NCBI RefSeq assembly: GCF_000185725.2
Contig: NZ_KI391954.1
Location: 868,001-932,000, forward strand
DNA length: 64,000 nt
Direction of reading: 5' to 3'
From: Segniliparus rugosus ATCC BAA-974
GTDB lineage: Bacteria; Actinomycetota; Actinomycetes; Mycobacteriales; Mycobacteriaceae
The notes beneath the pieces are model-generated. The model was not told the DNA's origin. It saw only the letters and a list, made by a program, of their open reading frames with translations, and did no database searches. Positions 35,089-44,064 of the stretch are shown here, one piece after another; the first letter of the stretch is position 1; every line of letters begins with the position of its first letter. The translations under genes and the position numbers were made by a program.

Positions 35089-36340
35089 GCGCCTGTCGGC
35101 TGCGTTCGGCGTCCAGCTCTACCTCAAGCGTGAGGACCTCCAGGTGGTCCGCTCCTACAAGCTGCGCGGGGCCTACAACCTGATGGCGCAGCTCTCGGAG
35201 GCGGAGAAGGCGGCAGGGGTGGTGACCGCCAGCGCGGGCAACCACGCCCAAGGGGTCGCGTACGCGTGCCGGGCGATGGGGATCAAAGGCCGCATCTACG
35301 TCCCGAACACGACGCCCCGGCAGAAACGCGACCGGATCCGGGCGCACGGCGGAGACTTCATCGAGCTGATCTCGACGGGGGACAACTACGACGCGGCGGC
35401 GGCCGCCGCGCACACGGACGCGGAGGAGACCGGCGCGACGCTGGTGCCGTCCTTCAACGACCCGAGGACCGCTGCGGGCCAGGGCACGATCGCGAAAGAG
35501 ATCCTGGAGCAGCTGGCGGAGCGGGGAGCCCCTGCTCTGGACGTGATGATCGTGCCGGTCGGGGGCGGCGGCTGCATCGCCGGGATCGCCGCGTACCTCG
35601 CGGAGCGCTCCCCGGACACCGCGATCGTCGCAGTGGAGCCTGCGGGCGCGGCCTGCCTCGCCTCGGCGCTCGTCGCCGGGGCCCCGGTGACGTTGCCCGC
35701 CATCGACACGTTCGCGGACGGCGCGGCGGTCAAACGGGTGGGGGATGTGGCCTACCGGGTGCTCTCCGCGTTGGGGGCCACGACGCGGACGGCTCCCGGC
35801 CTGCCGATCCTCTCGTCCGGCCCGGACGGCCACAGCGCGGCGCTCGCCCCAGGCTCGGTGCTGGTCACGCAGGTGGACGAGGGCGCGTTGTGCACGACGA
35901 TCCTGGACCTCTACCAGAACGACGGGATCATCGCCGAGCCGGCCGGCGCGCTGTCGGTGGCCGTGCTCGACCAGTTGTGCCTGCCCGCCGGGGCCACCGT
36001 GGTGTCGTTGCTCTCGGGCGGGAACAACGACGTCTCCCGCTACGGGGAGATCCTGGAGCGGTCTTTGGTGCACAAGGGGCTGAAGCACTATTTCTTGGTG
36101 GACTTCCCGCAGGAGCCGGGGGCTTTGCGCAGGTTCTTGGAACAAGTGCTCGGCCCGGAGGACGACATCACCGTGTTCGAGTACATCAAACGGGACAACC
36201 GGGAGCTCGGCGCGGCGCTCGTGGGCGTCGAGCTCGGCAAAGCCGCCGACCTCGGCCCGCTCGTGGAACGAATGGACCGCTCGGGCCTGAGCTGCGAGCG
36301 GCTGCGTCCCGGCACTCCGGCGTACCAGTACCTGACCTAA
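34973..36340 (+). CDS. ilvA: Threonine dehydratase (biosynthetic, short ACT-like C-terminus)
   Basis: PLP enzyme that deaminates threonine to 2-oxobutyrate, first step of isoleucine synthesis; 455 aa. The PLP lysine is at 63 in VRSYKLRGAYN, the phosphate-binding loop is PVGGGGCIAGIAAY, and TASAGNHAQGVAY is the asparagine loop. The C-terminal 85 residues (YFLVDFPQEPGALRRFLEQV) form a single ACT-like regulatory domain as in Rv1559. The GTG start lies inside the 3' end of the mannosyltransferase gene. Confidence 0.94.
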   Translation: MNSPNLTRQQPQDVTSADVIAAAARIESVAERTLLQRSERLSAAFGVQLYLKREDLQVVRSYKLRGAYNLMAQLSEAEKAAGVVTASAGNHAQGVAYACRAMGIKGRIYVPNTTPRQKRDRIRAHGGDFIELISTGDNYDAAAAAAHTDAEETGATLVPSFNDPRTAAGQGTIAKEILEQLAERGAPALDVMIVPVGGGGCIAGIAAYLAERSPDTAIVAVEPAGAACLASALVAGAPVTLPAIDTFADGAAVKRVGDVAYRVLSALGATTRTAPGLPILSSGPDGHSAALAPGSVLVTQVDEGALCTTILDLYQNDGIIAEPAGALSVAVLDQLCLPAGATVVSLLSGGNNDVSRYGEILERSLVHKGLKHYFLVDFPQEPGALRRFLEQVLGPEDDITVFEYIKRDNRELGAALVGVELGKAADLGPLVERMDRSGLSCERLRPGTPAYQYLT

Positions 36341-36362
36341 GCCCGGGCCCCTGTCTCGGGGC

Positions 36363-36368
36363 TATCAT
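36363..36368 (+). promoter_or_regulatory. -10 box, leaderless F420-type gene
   Basis: TATCAT is followed by six bases and then the ATG at 36375, with no ribosome-binding site. Confidence 0.55.
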
Positions 36369-36374
36369 CGCCGC

Positions 36375-36797
36375 ATGAGCCAGAACGCCGAGACGCTCAA
36401 GGGAAGGTTCGGCAAGGCCCGCGTCGCCAGGCTGGCCACCACGAGCGCGTCCGGGATCCCGCATCTGGTCCCGGTCGTCTTCGCGCTCCAGGACGACGTC
36501 GTCGTGATCGCGGTCGATCAGAAGCCGAAATCGACCACCGACCTCAAACGGATCCGCAATATCAGGGCGAACAGCCGGGTCAGCCTGTTGGCCGACGAGT
36601 ACGACGACGCGGACTGGAGCAGGCTGTGGTGGGTCAGGGCCGACGGGAGCGCGCGCGTCGTCACAGAGGGGGCGCAGCGCGAGGAAGCCCTTGCCTGGTT
36701 GTGCGCGAAATACAACCAGTACCGGAAGGCCAGGCCCGACGGGCCGGTGATCTGGATCGACATCACGGCGGTCAGCGGATGGTCGTACACGTCGTGA
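36375..36797 (+). CDS. PPOX-class F420-binding family protein (Rv0121c-type)
   Basis: A 140-aa split-barrel flavin/deazaflavin-binding protein. The opening RFGKARVARLATTSASGIPH, the basic KPKSTTDLKRIRNI and VSLLADEYDDADWSRLWW fit the TIGR03668 group that I associate with Rv0121c. Such proteins bind F420 and reduce small molecules, or act as F420 carriers; the substrate is unknown. It stands alone between ilvA and the converging ACT-domain gene. Confidence 0.78.
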   Translation: MSQNAETLKGRFGKARVARLATTSASGIPHLVPVVFALQDDVVVIAVDQKPKSTTDLKRIRNIRANSRVSLLADEYDDADWSRLWWVRADGSARVVTEGAQREEALAWLCAKYNQYRKARPDGPVIWIDITAVSGWSYTS

Positions 36798-36818
36798 CCC
36801 CGTCTGGGGCCGCCGAAC

Positions 36819-37469
36819 TCAGCGCAGCACAGTCGCCAGGATGCCGGTCACATAGCCCAATCGGGCGACTTCGGCGGGGCGGAACTCGGGCCCGCCCGGC
36901 CTGCCGAGGATGATGACGAGGTCTTTCTCGCCGAGGGGCGCGGCGGCCAACGCGGTGTCGAGGTCCTGCCAGACCTGCGGCACCCAGTCGGCCTGCCCGT
37001 CCAAGCATCGCGCGCCGTCCAGGCCCAGCACCGGAATCTGATAGCTCCCCGGCTCGGGGGCCCCGGAGCTTGAGTTGATCGGCTCCGCGCCGTTCGCGCC
37101 GCTCACCGCGATGACGCACCATCCGGAGTGCAGCACCCGGGGCGCCTCGTCGGCCAGGATCTGTAGCCGGTTCTCCGGCGAGGCGGCGACCTGGTCGATC
37201 AGCGCGAGCTCGCGATGGGTGTCGAGGACGCCGGTGTAGGGCCGGATCGCGTCCACTTTGACGCCTCGGATCTGTTCGGCGGCGGTGATCAGGGAGTCGG
37301 GCAGGCGGTCGCTCGGCAGGTCCACCACGATGTCGTCCACCGCGTAGCCGGGTCCGCGCTCCACAACCTCGAGGGAGACGATGTCCGCGCCGACGGTGCC
37401 GAGGGCCACAGCGAGCGCCCCGAGGCTGCCGGGGCGGTCTTCGAGTTCGACACGGAGCAGGTAAGACAC
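36819..37469 (-). CDS. ACT-domain protein, Rv3013-like
   Basis: A 216-aa protein with an N-terminal ACT domain (about 1-70: YLLRVELEDRPGSLGALAVAL) and a C-terminal region of unknown fold (about 100-216). ACT domains bind amino acids or similar ligands. A TAGCCT lies 7 bp before the GTG start, so it is probably leaderless. Its place before gatC on the opposite strand matches Rv3013, which flanks gatC in M. tuberculosis. Function unknown. Confidence 0.83.
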   Translation of the reverse strand: MSYLLRVELEDRPGSLGALAVALGTVGADIVSLEVVERGPGYAVDDIVVDLPSDRLPDSLITAAEQIRGVKVDAIRPYTGVLDTHRELALIDQVAASPENRLQILADEAPRVLHSGWCVIAVSGANGAEPINSSSGAPEPGSYQIPVLGLDGARCLDGQADWVPQVWQDLDTALAAAPLGEKDLVIILGRPGGPEFRPAEVARLGYVTGILATVLR

Positions 37470-37530
37470 CCAGCAAGGCTACCTTTCTTCCGGGCCGAGC
37501 GCCAAGTAGGCGAGACAGCGCGCATGGCTT

Positions 37531-37837
37531 TCAGCCGCGTGGGCGGGCCTTCACGTGCGGCTCGATCAACTCCAGCGCCGCGTCGGGGAACAGCTCGCGG
37601 GGCCGGGCGGGTACTCGGCGGTGCAGGCGCGTTCCGCCCCGGAGGTTTTCACCGCGAGGAGCGCCGTGGACGCGGCGATGAAGGCGAGGAACAGGACGAG
37701 GATCCCTGCGCGATCCAGAGTCCGGGGCTGGAAAGGCGGAGCCTTTCGCGGTCCTCCGCCAGGAGGCCCGCTGTTTCCGCCGCGCAGGCGAAGGAGGCGT
37801 GGACCAGCAGCGCGCCCGCGCCCGAGGGCGCGCTCAT
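37531..37837 (-). pseudogene. Decayed tandem copy of the YcxB-like gene
   Basis: The ATG at 37837 overlaps the stop of the intact copy upstream (ATGA). The first 44 residues match that copy (MSAPSGAGALLVHASF versus MSVPSDADVPLVRTSF). A membrane helix (ILVLFLAFIAASTALLAV) then appears in a second frame, and the C-terminal end RELFPDAALELIEPHVKARP in the third, matching REIFPETALALIRPHVKIR of the intact copy. About half the gene is deleted and two frame changes remain. Confidence 0.75.
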
Positions 37838-38370
37838 GCTTCCCCTCGGATCTTCACATGGGGGCGGATGAGGGCGAGCGCCGTTTCGGGGAAGATCTCG
37901 CGCGGCGCCACCAGCGGGAGCAAAGGCTGGTGGCTGAGGATGTAGATGGCCGAATGGGTGTGGAGGGCGAAGCTCTTGAGCTCCCCGTACCCGACATGGG
38001 ATACGCCACGAGGAGATCGCGTGGTGAAGCCGTGCGTCCCGAACTCCGCGCGCAGGACCGCTCCGGAGGGGTAGTTCGCCGCGAGGGCGCGGCGGCCGCT
38101 GCGGTAGACGGCCCAGTACCGCAGCCCGAAAAAGAGGGCCGAGAGGAGGACGAGGCTGATCGCGGAGGCAGCGGCGAAAGAGGGAAGGGACTGTCCCCAC
38201 GCGCTGAACGCGAACCCTTCGAAGAGCGAGAGCAGCACGACCACAGCCCACCGCGCGGGCGCGGACAGCACCTGCCGGGCGCGTTCTCTCGCCAGCGCGT
38301 CCGCAGTCTGCGCCGTGCAGGTGAAGGAGGTGCGGACCAGCGGGACGTCCGCGTCCGAGGGCACGCTCAT
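37834..38370 (-). CDS. YcxB-like membrane protein
   Basis: A 178-aa protein with two adjacent transmembrane helices (about 40-58 and 63-85) and a C-terminal YcxB-type domain (GAVLRAEFGTHGFTTRS, SHVGYGELKSFALH). The ATG at 38370 follows GGAGGGGAGC. Divergent from gatC. Function unknown; the family is found in Firmicutes and actinobacteria. Confidence 0.72.
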   Translation of the reverse strand: MSVPSDADVPLVRTSFTCTAQTADALARERARQVLSAPARWAVVVLLSLFEGFAFSAWGQSLPSFAAASAISLVLLSALFFGLRYWAVYRSGRRALAANYPSGAVLRAEFGTHGFTTRSPRGVSHVGYGELKSFALHTHSAIYILSHQPLLPLVAPREIFPETALALIRPHVKIRGEA

Positions 38371-38460
38371 GCTCCCCTCCGAATCTCTTCGAGCCCAATT
38401 CTCTTGAGCGGCGAGTATATCCCGAGCCTCCCGTCCGCGGTGTGTGGGAGAATGCTCCCC

Positions 38461-38796
38461 ATGACCCAAGCACCGAAGATCACGAGGGAACAGGTGGTGC
38501 ACCTGGCCTCGTTGGCGCGGCTCGAACTCGGCGAAACCGAGCTTGACTCGTTCGCCAGCCAGCTCGACGACATCCTCCAGACGGTCAAGGCCGTCGGCGA
38601 TCTGGCGGACGCGGCGGAGGCGCAGGGCGCGGGCTCGGACAAGGAGTGGCAGGAGCCCTGGCTGTTCGGCGCGGTGAACGTGGTCCGGGCCGACGAGCCG
38701 CTGCCGTCGCTTCCGACGGAGGCCGCGCTCGCCGCCGCTCCGGCCGCCCAGGAGAACAAATTCGTCGTGCCCAGGATCTTGGGGGAGGAGCCGTGA
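38461..38796 (+). CDS. gatC: Glutamyl/aspartyl-tRNA amidotransferase subunit C
   Basis: A 111-aa subunit that stabilises GatA in the GatCAB complex, which amidates Glu-tRNA(Gln) and Asp-tRNA(Asn). [19 protein letters not shown] and [11 protein letters not shown] are the family signature; the Ala-rich middle and the ending [14 protein letters not shown] are typical. The ATG at 38461 is preferred; an in-frame ATG at 38452 adds three residues. Followed 28 bp later by gatA. Confidence 0.93.
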   Translation: MTQAPKITREQVVHLASLARLELGETELDSFASQLDDILQTVKAVGDLADAAEAQGAGSDKEWQEPWLFGAVNVVRADEPLPSLPTEAALAAAPAAQENKFVVPRILGEEP

Positions 38797-38824
38797 GCGC
38801 GACGAGGAACGAGGAGCGCGACAA

Positions 38825-40327
38825 ATGAGCACAGACAGCAACATGGAAGAGATCACGACCAGCACCGCGGCCGCGCTCGCCGGGCTGATCCACAGCAGGG
38901 AGCTGTCCTCGGCCGAAGTGGTGCAGGCGCACCTGGACCGGATCGGCGCGGTGGACGAGCGGCTGCACGCCTTCCTGCACGTCGCGGGGGAGGAGGCGCT
39001 GGCCTCGGCCCGCGCGGTGGACGAGTCCCTCGCCCGAGGCGAAGCGCCCGCGTCCCCGCTCGCCGGGGTGCCGATCGCGTTGAAGGACATCTTCACCACC
39101 ACGGACATGCCGACCACGGCGGGCTCGAAGTTCCTCGAAGGCTGGCGCTCCCCGTACGACGCGACCGTGACCGCGCGGCTGCGCGCGGCGGGCCTGCCCA
39201 TCCTCGGCAAGACGAACACCGACGAGTTCGCCATGGGCTCCTCCACGGAGAACTCGGCCTACGGCCCGACCCGCAACCCGTGGGATCTCTCCCGCACCCC
39301 CGGCGGCTCCGGCGGGGGGAACTCCGCCGCGCTCGCCGCGTTCGAGGCTCCGCTCGCCGTCGGCACCGACACGGGCGGCTCGATCCGCCAGCCCGCCGCC
39401 CTGACCGGCACCGTCGGGGTGAAGCCGACCTACGGCACCGTCTCCAGGTACGGCATGATCGCCTGCGCGTCCTCGCTCGACCAGGGCGGCCCCGGCGCGC
39501 GGACCGTGCTGGACGCGGCTCTCTTGCACGAGGTCATCGCGGGGCACGATCCGAAGGACGGGACTTCCACGAAGCGGACTGTCCCCTCGGTGGTCGAGGC
39601 GGCGAGGGCTGGCGCGACCGGGGATCTGAAGGGCCTGAAGGTCGGGATCGTCAAGGAGCTCCACGGGGACGGCTACCAGCCCGGCGCGTACGCCGCGTTC
39701 GAGGCGGCGGTGAAGCAGGTCCAGGCGCTCGGGGCCGAGGCCGTCGAGGTGTCCTGCCCGCACTTCCCGTTCGCGATGCCCGCCTACTACCTGATCCTGC
39801 CCTCGGAGGTCTCCTCCAACCTCGCAAGGTTCGACGGGATCCGCTACGGCAACCGGGTCGGGGACGACGGCAGGGCCGACGTGGCGGCGGTGATGACCGC
39901 AAGCCGCTCCGCAGGGTTCGGGCCGGAGGTCAAACGCCGGATCATCATCGGCACCTACGCTCTCTCGGCGGGGTACTACGACGCGTTCTACGGCCAGGCG
40001 CAGAAGGTGCGGGCGCTGGTCGCCCGCGACTTCGAGCGGGCCTACGAGCAGGTCGACGTGATCCTCGCGCCGACGACGCCGACCACGGCGTTCCCGCTCG
40101 GGGAGCGGGCGGACGACCCGGTGGCGATGTACCGCTTCGACCTGTGCACCATCCCGACCAACCTCGCCGGGCACCCCGGCATGTCCGTCCCCGCCGGGTT
40201 CTCCTCGGACGACGGCCTGCCGGTGGGCCTGCAGATCCTCGCCCCCGCGCTCGCCGACGACCGGCTCTACCGGGTCGGCGCGGCGTACGAGGCCGCACGG
40301 GGCGCACTGCCGCACGCCTCCCTCTGA
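38825..40327 (+). CDS. gatA: Glutamyl-tRNA(Gln)/aspartyl-tRNA(Asn) amidotransferase subunit A
   Basis: Amidase-signature enzyme (500 aa) that produces ammonia from glutamine for GatB. The Ser-cisSer-Lys triad is visible: Lys in [10 protein letters not shown], cis-Ser in the [13 protein letters not shown] loop and nucleophile Ser in [10 protein letters not shown]. An ATG start with GAGGAGCG upstream. Corresponds to Rv3011c. Confidence 0.97.
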   Translation: MSTDSNMEEITTSTAAALAGLIHSRELSSAEVVQAHLDRIGAVDERLHAFLHVAGEEALASARAVDESLARGEAPASPLAGVPIALKDIFTTTDMPTTAGSKFLEGWRSPYDATVTARLRAAGLPILGKTNTDEFAMGSSTENSAYGPTRNPWDLSRTPGGSGGGNSAALAAFEAPLAVGTDTGGSIRQPAALTGTVGVKPTYGTVSRYGMIACASSLDQGGPGARTVLDAALLHEVIAGHDPKDGTSTKRTVPSVVEAARAGATGDLKGLKVGIVKELHGDGYQPGAYAAFEAAVKQVQALGAEAVEVSCPHFPFAMPAYYLILPSEVSSNLARFDGIRYGNRVGDDGRADVAAVMTASRSAGFGPEVKRRIIIGTYALSAGYYDAFYGQAQKVRALVARDFERAYEQVDVILAPTTPTTAFPLGERADDPVAMYRFDLCTIPTNLAGHPGMSVPAGFSSDDGLPVGLQILAPALADDRLYRVGAAYEAARGALPHASL

Positions 40328-40390
40328 GCGACGCGGGGACAGTTTCGTCCGCGACAAGGGAGCGCCGGATGTGACCGGACACTCTGGCGG

Positions 40391-40396
40391 TATATT
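40391..40396 (+). promoter_or_regulatory. -10 box, leaderless LLM gene
   Basis: TATATT is followed by GCGGTT and the ATG at 40403, the 6-bp spacing of leaderless transcripts. Confidence 0.6.
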
Positions 40397-40402
40397 GCGG
40401 TT

Positions 40403-41440
40403 ATGCGTATTGGGACGACGGTGAACTACGCCGGTGGATTCATGGAGGTCGCGGACGAGATCGCGGAGCTGGAGAAGGTGGGCCTCGACATCGTGTTCGT
40501 GGCCGAGGCCTACTCCTACGACGCGGTCAGCCAGCTCGGCTACTTGGCCGCGAAGACTTCGACCGTCAAGCTGGCCTCGGGGGTCTTCCAGCTCTACACC
40601 CGGACCCCGACCTTGGTCGCCATGACGGCGGCCGGTCTGGACTACGTGTCGGGCGGGCGCTTCGTCCTCGGCATCGGGGCCTCCGGCCCGCAGGTCATCG
40701 AGGGCTTCCACGGCGTGAAGTACGACTCGCCGCTCGGCCGCACCCGCGAGACCGTCGAGATCTGCCGGAAGGTGTGGAAGCGCGAGCGCCTGGAGTACCA
40801 GGGCAAGCACTTCACCATGCCGCTCCCCGCCGACCAGGGCACCGGCCTCGGCAAGGCGCTCAAGCTCATCAACCACCCCGTCCGCGACCGCATCCCCGTG
40901 GTGATCGCGGCCCTTGGCGGGAAGAACGTGGCGCTGACCGCGGAGATCGCCGATGGATGGCAGCCCATGTTCTTCCTGCCCGAGAAGGCGAACGAGGTGT
41001 GGGGGGCCGCGCTCGCCGAGGGCAGAGCAAAGCGCGATCCGCAGCTCGGCGACCTCGACGTGTACGCCGGGCCCGCGCTCGCCATCGGCGAGGACGTGGA
41101 GCACCTGTACAGCCACGTCAAACCCATCCTCGCCCTGTACATCGGCGGCATGGGGGCCAAGGGCAAGAACTTCTACCACGGCCTGGCCACCACCTACGGC
41201 TTCGGCAAAGAGGCGGACGCCATCCAGGAGCTGTACCTCGCGGGGCGGAAGGACGAGGCGATCGCGGCAGTCCCGGACGCGCTCGTGCGCGACATCTCGC
41301 TGATCGGCCCGAAGAGCTTCGTCGCCGAGCGCGTCGCCGCGTTCCGAGAGGCCGGGGTCACCACGATCAACGTGGCCCCGCTGGCCGAGGACACCGCCGG
41401 GCGGATCCAGCAGGTCGAGGCGCTGCGCGAGCTCCTCTGA
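40403..41440 (+). CDS. LLM-class F420-dependent oxidoreductase (Rv3520c-like)
   Basis: A 345-aa TIM-barrel enzyme of the luciferase-like family expected to use F420. MRIGTTVNYAGGF, VFVAEAYSYDAVSQLGYLA and LGIGASGPQVIEGFHG fit the TIGR03559/Rv3520c type. The substrate is unknown. It is inserted between gatA and pfkA, which are adjacent in M. tuberculosis, and has its own leaderless promoter. Confidence 0.88.
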   Translation: MRIGTTVNYAGGFMEVADEIAELEKVGLDIVFVAEAYSYDAVSQLGYLAAKTSTVKLASGVFQLYTRTPTLVAMTAAGLDYVSGGRFVLGIGASGPQVIEGFHGVKYDSPLGRTRETVEICRKVWKRERLEYQGKHFTMPLPADQGTGLGKALKLINHPVRDRIPVVIAALGGKNVALTAEIADGWQPMFFLPEKANEVWGAALAEGRAKRDPQLGDLDVYAGPALAIGEDVEHLYSHVKPILALYIGGMGAKGKNFYHGLATTYGFGKEADAIQELYLAGRKDEAIAAVPDALVRDISLIGPKSFVAERVAAFREAGVTTINVAPLAEDTAGRIQQVEALRELL

Positions 41441-41540
41441 GCAGAGGGGAGCGCCGAGCGGCGCGGCGTTGATCGCTGCGGGCCGCTCCCAGCTCGGGTA
41501 GCCTGGCGCTATTGGCTGGCTGACCTTGAAGGAGCGTCAA

Positions 41541-42575
41541 GTGAAACGGATCGGTGTTCTCACTGGCGGCGGCGACTGTCCCGGCCTCAACGCGGTCATC
41601 CGCGCGGTGGTGCGGACCTCGGTGGGCCGTTATCGGAGCACCGTGCTCGGCTTCCAGGACGGATGGCGCGGCCTTTTGGAGGACCGCCGGGTCAAGCTCG
41701 ACGATCTGGACAAGATCGACCGCATCCTCACGCGCGGCGGGACGATCCTGGGCACGGCGAGGGTGAACCCGGACAAACTGCGTGCCGGGCTGGACCGGAT
41801 CAAGCAGACCCTCGACGACAACGGCATCGACGTGCTCATCCCCATCGGCGGGGAAGGGACGCTGACCGCGGCGAGTTGGCTGGCGGACTCCGGGGTCCCC
41901 GTGGTCGGGGTGCCCAAGACCATCGACAACGACATCGACTGCACGGACGTCACCTTCGGCTTCGACACCGCGCTGGCCATCGCGACCGACGCGATCGACC
42001 GGCTGCACACCACCGCCGAGTCGCACCAGCGGGTGATGCTCGTGGAGGTCATGGGCCGCCACGCGGGGTGGATCGCGCTGCACGCCGGGCTCGCCTCGGG
42101 CGCGCACCTCACCCTCATCCCAGAGGTGCCGTTCGACGTGGAGGAGGTCTGCACGATGATCAAGAAGCGCTTCCAGCGCGGCGACTCGCACTTCATCGCG
42201 GTGGTGGCCGAGGGCGCGGCCCCGGACCCTCGGTCGATGGCCTTGGCCGAAGGCGGGATCGACGAGTTCGGGCATAAAATCTTCACCGGGGTCTCCCGCC
42301 AGCTCGGCGCGGAGATCGAGCAGCGGATCGGCAAAGAAGTCCGGGTCACGGTGCTCGGGCACGTGCAGCGCGGCGGCACGCCCACCCCGTACGACCGAGT
42401 GCTCGCCACCAGGTTCGGCCTGCACGCCGCCGAAGCCGCGCACAACGGCGGGGAGGGGAACATGGTGGCATTGCACGGCACGAAGATCGAGCTTGTGCCG
42501 CTGTCGGAGGCGACGCGCCAGCTCAAGCGGGTGCCCGTCGAACGTTACGATGAGGCCAAGGCCTTCTTCGGCTGA
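41541..42575 (+). CDS. pfkA: 6-phosphofructokinase
   Basis: Phosphorylates fructose-6-phosphate, the committing step of glycolysis; 344 aa. Motifs are [25 protein letters not shown], the catalytic [12 protein letters not shown] and [14 protein letters not shown] rather than GGDGS at the phosphoryl-donor loop is the actinobacterial form; ATP use is expected by homology with Rv3010c. The GTG at 41541 is chosen because GAAGGAG is 7 bp upstream and the protein then starts at [12 protein letters not shown]. Confidence 0.95.
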   Translation: MKRIGVLTGGGDCPGLNAVIRAVVRTSVGRYRSTVLGFQDGWRGLLEDRRVKLDDLDKIDRILTRGGTILGTARVNPDKLRAGLDRIKQTLDDNGIDVLIPIGGEGTLTAASWLADSGVPVVGVPKTIDNDIDCTDVTFGFDTALAIATDAIDRLHTTAESHQRVMLVEVMGRHAGWIALHAGLASGAHLTLIPEVPFDVEEVCTMIKKRFQRGDSHFIAVVAEGAAPDPRSMALAEGGIDEFGHKIFTGVSRQLGAEIEQRIGKEVRVTVLGHVQRGGTPTPYDRVLATRFGLHAAEAAHNGGEGNMVALHGTKIELVPLSEATRQLKRVPVERYDEAKAFFG

Positions 42576-42621
42576 GCCGGGGCCGGAACAGGGAGCGGGC
42601 CGGGGAGCCCCGCGCGGACGG

Positions 42622-43959
42622 CTAGCCCAGCCAGTCCAACACGGCTGCAGCAGTCCAGGACTGCTGCATGCTGCCCAGCGCCTCGCCGGTGTGCGGCTCG
42701 TAGTACTCGGCGAATTTGCCGTCCGCGACCAGGCGCAGCGCCTCGTCTTTGAGCTGCGTGGCGCGCTCGGGCCAACCCCGGCGCGCGAAGGCGAAAGAGA
42801 AGAGCCACGTGATGACCGGCCACACCGGTCCGCGCCAGTACTCCTTCGGCCGGTAATCCTTCGACACCGGCGAAGTGGACGGGGGCAGGGCGTAGAGCAG
42901 ATCCGGGTGTCCGCACCAGCGCGAGCCCTCGAAGAGCCGGGCGAGGGCCATTTCCCTCGGCCGGTCAAGGCCGCCGCAGATGAGCGGCGCGAACGCCGCC
43001 AAGGTGTCGGTGTAGGTCCGTTGCCCGGTTTTCAGGTCGAAGTCGCTGGCGGCTCCGGAGCGGTGGTGCGCGGTGGAGGCGACGCCGCGCTGGAACAGCT
43101 GCGCCCACGACCGCAGCTCCCGCACGTCCGCGTGCGGCTTGGCGTGGTCCTCGCCGATGTAGGCCAGGATGTCGCAGGCCATGGCGAACAGGGCCGAGAA
43201 GAAGACGTCCTGCACCTGGAAGTCCATGACCGACGGCAGCTTCTCGTCGTCGTAGCCGACGGATTTCATCTGCTCCACGAGCCAGAGGTACCGGTCGTAC
43301 TCCGCGTTGCTCGGCCGTTGGCCGGGGTCGCCGATGACCGAGATGTCTTCGCGCACGTATCCGGGCATCTGCCCCGGCACGACGTTCGCGTACGCCTGGT
43401 CCCAGCGTGGGGAGTTGTCCATCCCGGACTCCCAGCCGTGGTAGAGCGTGATCAGGCCGTGCCCCCCTTGGTCCCGCGCGGTGGTGAGCCAGCGGTGCCA
43501 GCGCATGAGGTCCGGCCAGCGGCGGTCGAGGAATTCCTCGGCGGCGCTGCGCACGGTCTTGCCCCGATGCCGGGAATGGTCGAGGATGCGTTGCACGGCG
43601 ATGGCGTGCACCGGCGGCTGGGTGATGCCCGAGGTTTCCGGCCGTTTGGGGGCGGCCTGCGCGAGCCGCGCGGTCTCCCAGCGCTCCGGGCCGGGGAAAT
43701 AGCCGGTGGCCCCGGGGGCGAAGACGATATGCGGGATCATGCCCGTCGACCACTGCGCGGAGAGGAGCGTGTCGAGCTCGCGGATGGCCCGTTCGACGCT
43801 GAGCGAGGCCAGGCCGGCGGTGACGATGGCGGCGTCCCAGCTCCACATGTGGGGATAGAGCGTGGGAGCGGCGGTGGTCATGGCTCCGAGGTCGTTCCCC
43901 TTGAGGAGATAGGCGGCCCGGGCGGCGAGCTGCGTCTGGGAGAAGGGGCGACGGATCAT
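42622..43959 (-). CDS. Glucosylglycerate hydrolase-like GH63 enzyme
   Basis: A 445-aa (alpha/alpha)6-barrel hydrolase. Its length and motifs (LYPHMWSWDAAIVTAGLA, LITLYHGWESGMDNSPRWD, the likely catalytic Asp/Glu region at WESGMDNS and YYEPHTGEALG) resemble the glucosylglycerate hydrolase (GgH) of Mycolicibacterium hassiacum, about 446 aa, which splits glucosylglycerate when nitrogen returns. It faces opposite to pfkA and gatB, between which it is inserted. Mannosylglycerate or a related glycoside is an alternative substrate. Confidence 0.82.
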   Translation of the reverse strand: MIRRPFSQTQLAARAAYLLKGNDLGAMTTAAPTLYPHMWSWDAAIVTAGLASLSVERAIRELDTLLSAQWSTGMIPHIVFAPGATGYFPGPERWETARLAQAAPKRPETSGITQPPVHAIAVQRILDHSRHRGKTVRSAAEEFLDRRWPDLMRWHRWLTTARDQGGHGLITLYHGWESGMDNSPRWDQAYANVVPGQMPGYVREDISVIGDPGQRPSNAEYDRYLWLVEQMKSVGYDDEKLPSVMDFQVQDVFFSALFAMACDILAYIGEDHAKPHADVRELRSWAQLFQRGVASTAHHRSGAASDFDLKTGQRTYTDTLAAFAPLICGGLDRPREMALARLFEGSRWCGHPDLLYALPPSTSPVSKDYRPKEYWRGPVWPVITWLFSFAFARRGWPERATQLKDEALRLVADGKFAEYYEPHTGEALGSMQQSWTAAAVLDWLG

Positions 43960-44052
43960 CCGAACTATTTTGCGGGAAACTCGCGAGTTCGGCAGGGCGA
44001 TGGCGTTCGCTCGCTCCGCGAGCGCGAGCGCTTCGCGCCTGCGCCGGGACGT

Positions 44053-44058
44053 TAAACT
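44053..44058 (+). promoter_or_regulatory. -10 box, leaderless gatB
   Basis: TAAACT is followed by GTTCCG and the gatB ATG at 44065. The separate promoter is needed because the GgH-like gene interrupts the operon. Confidence 0.6.
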
Positions 44059-44064
44059 GTTCCG

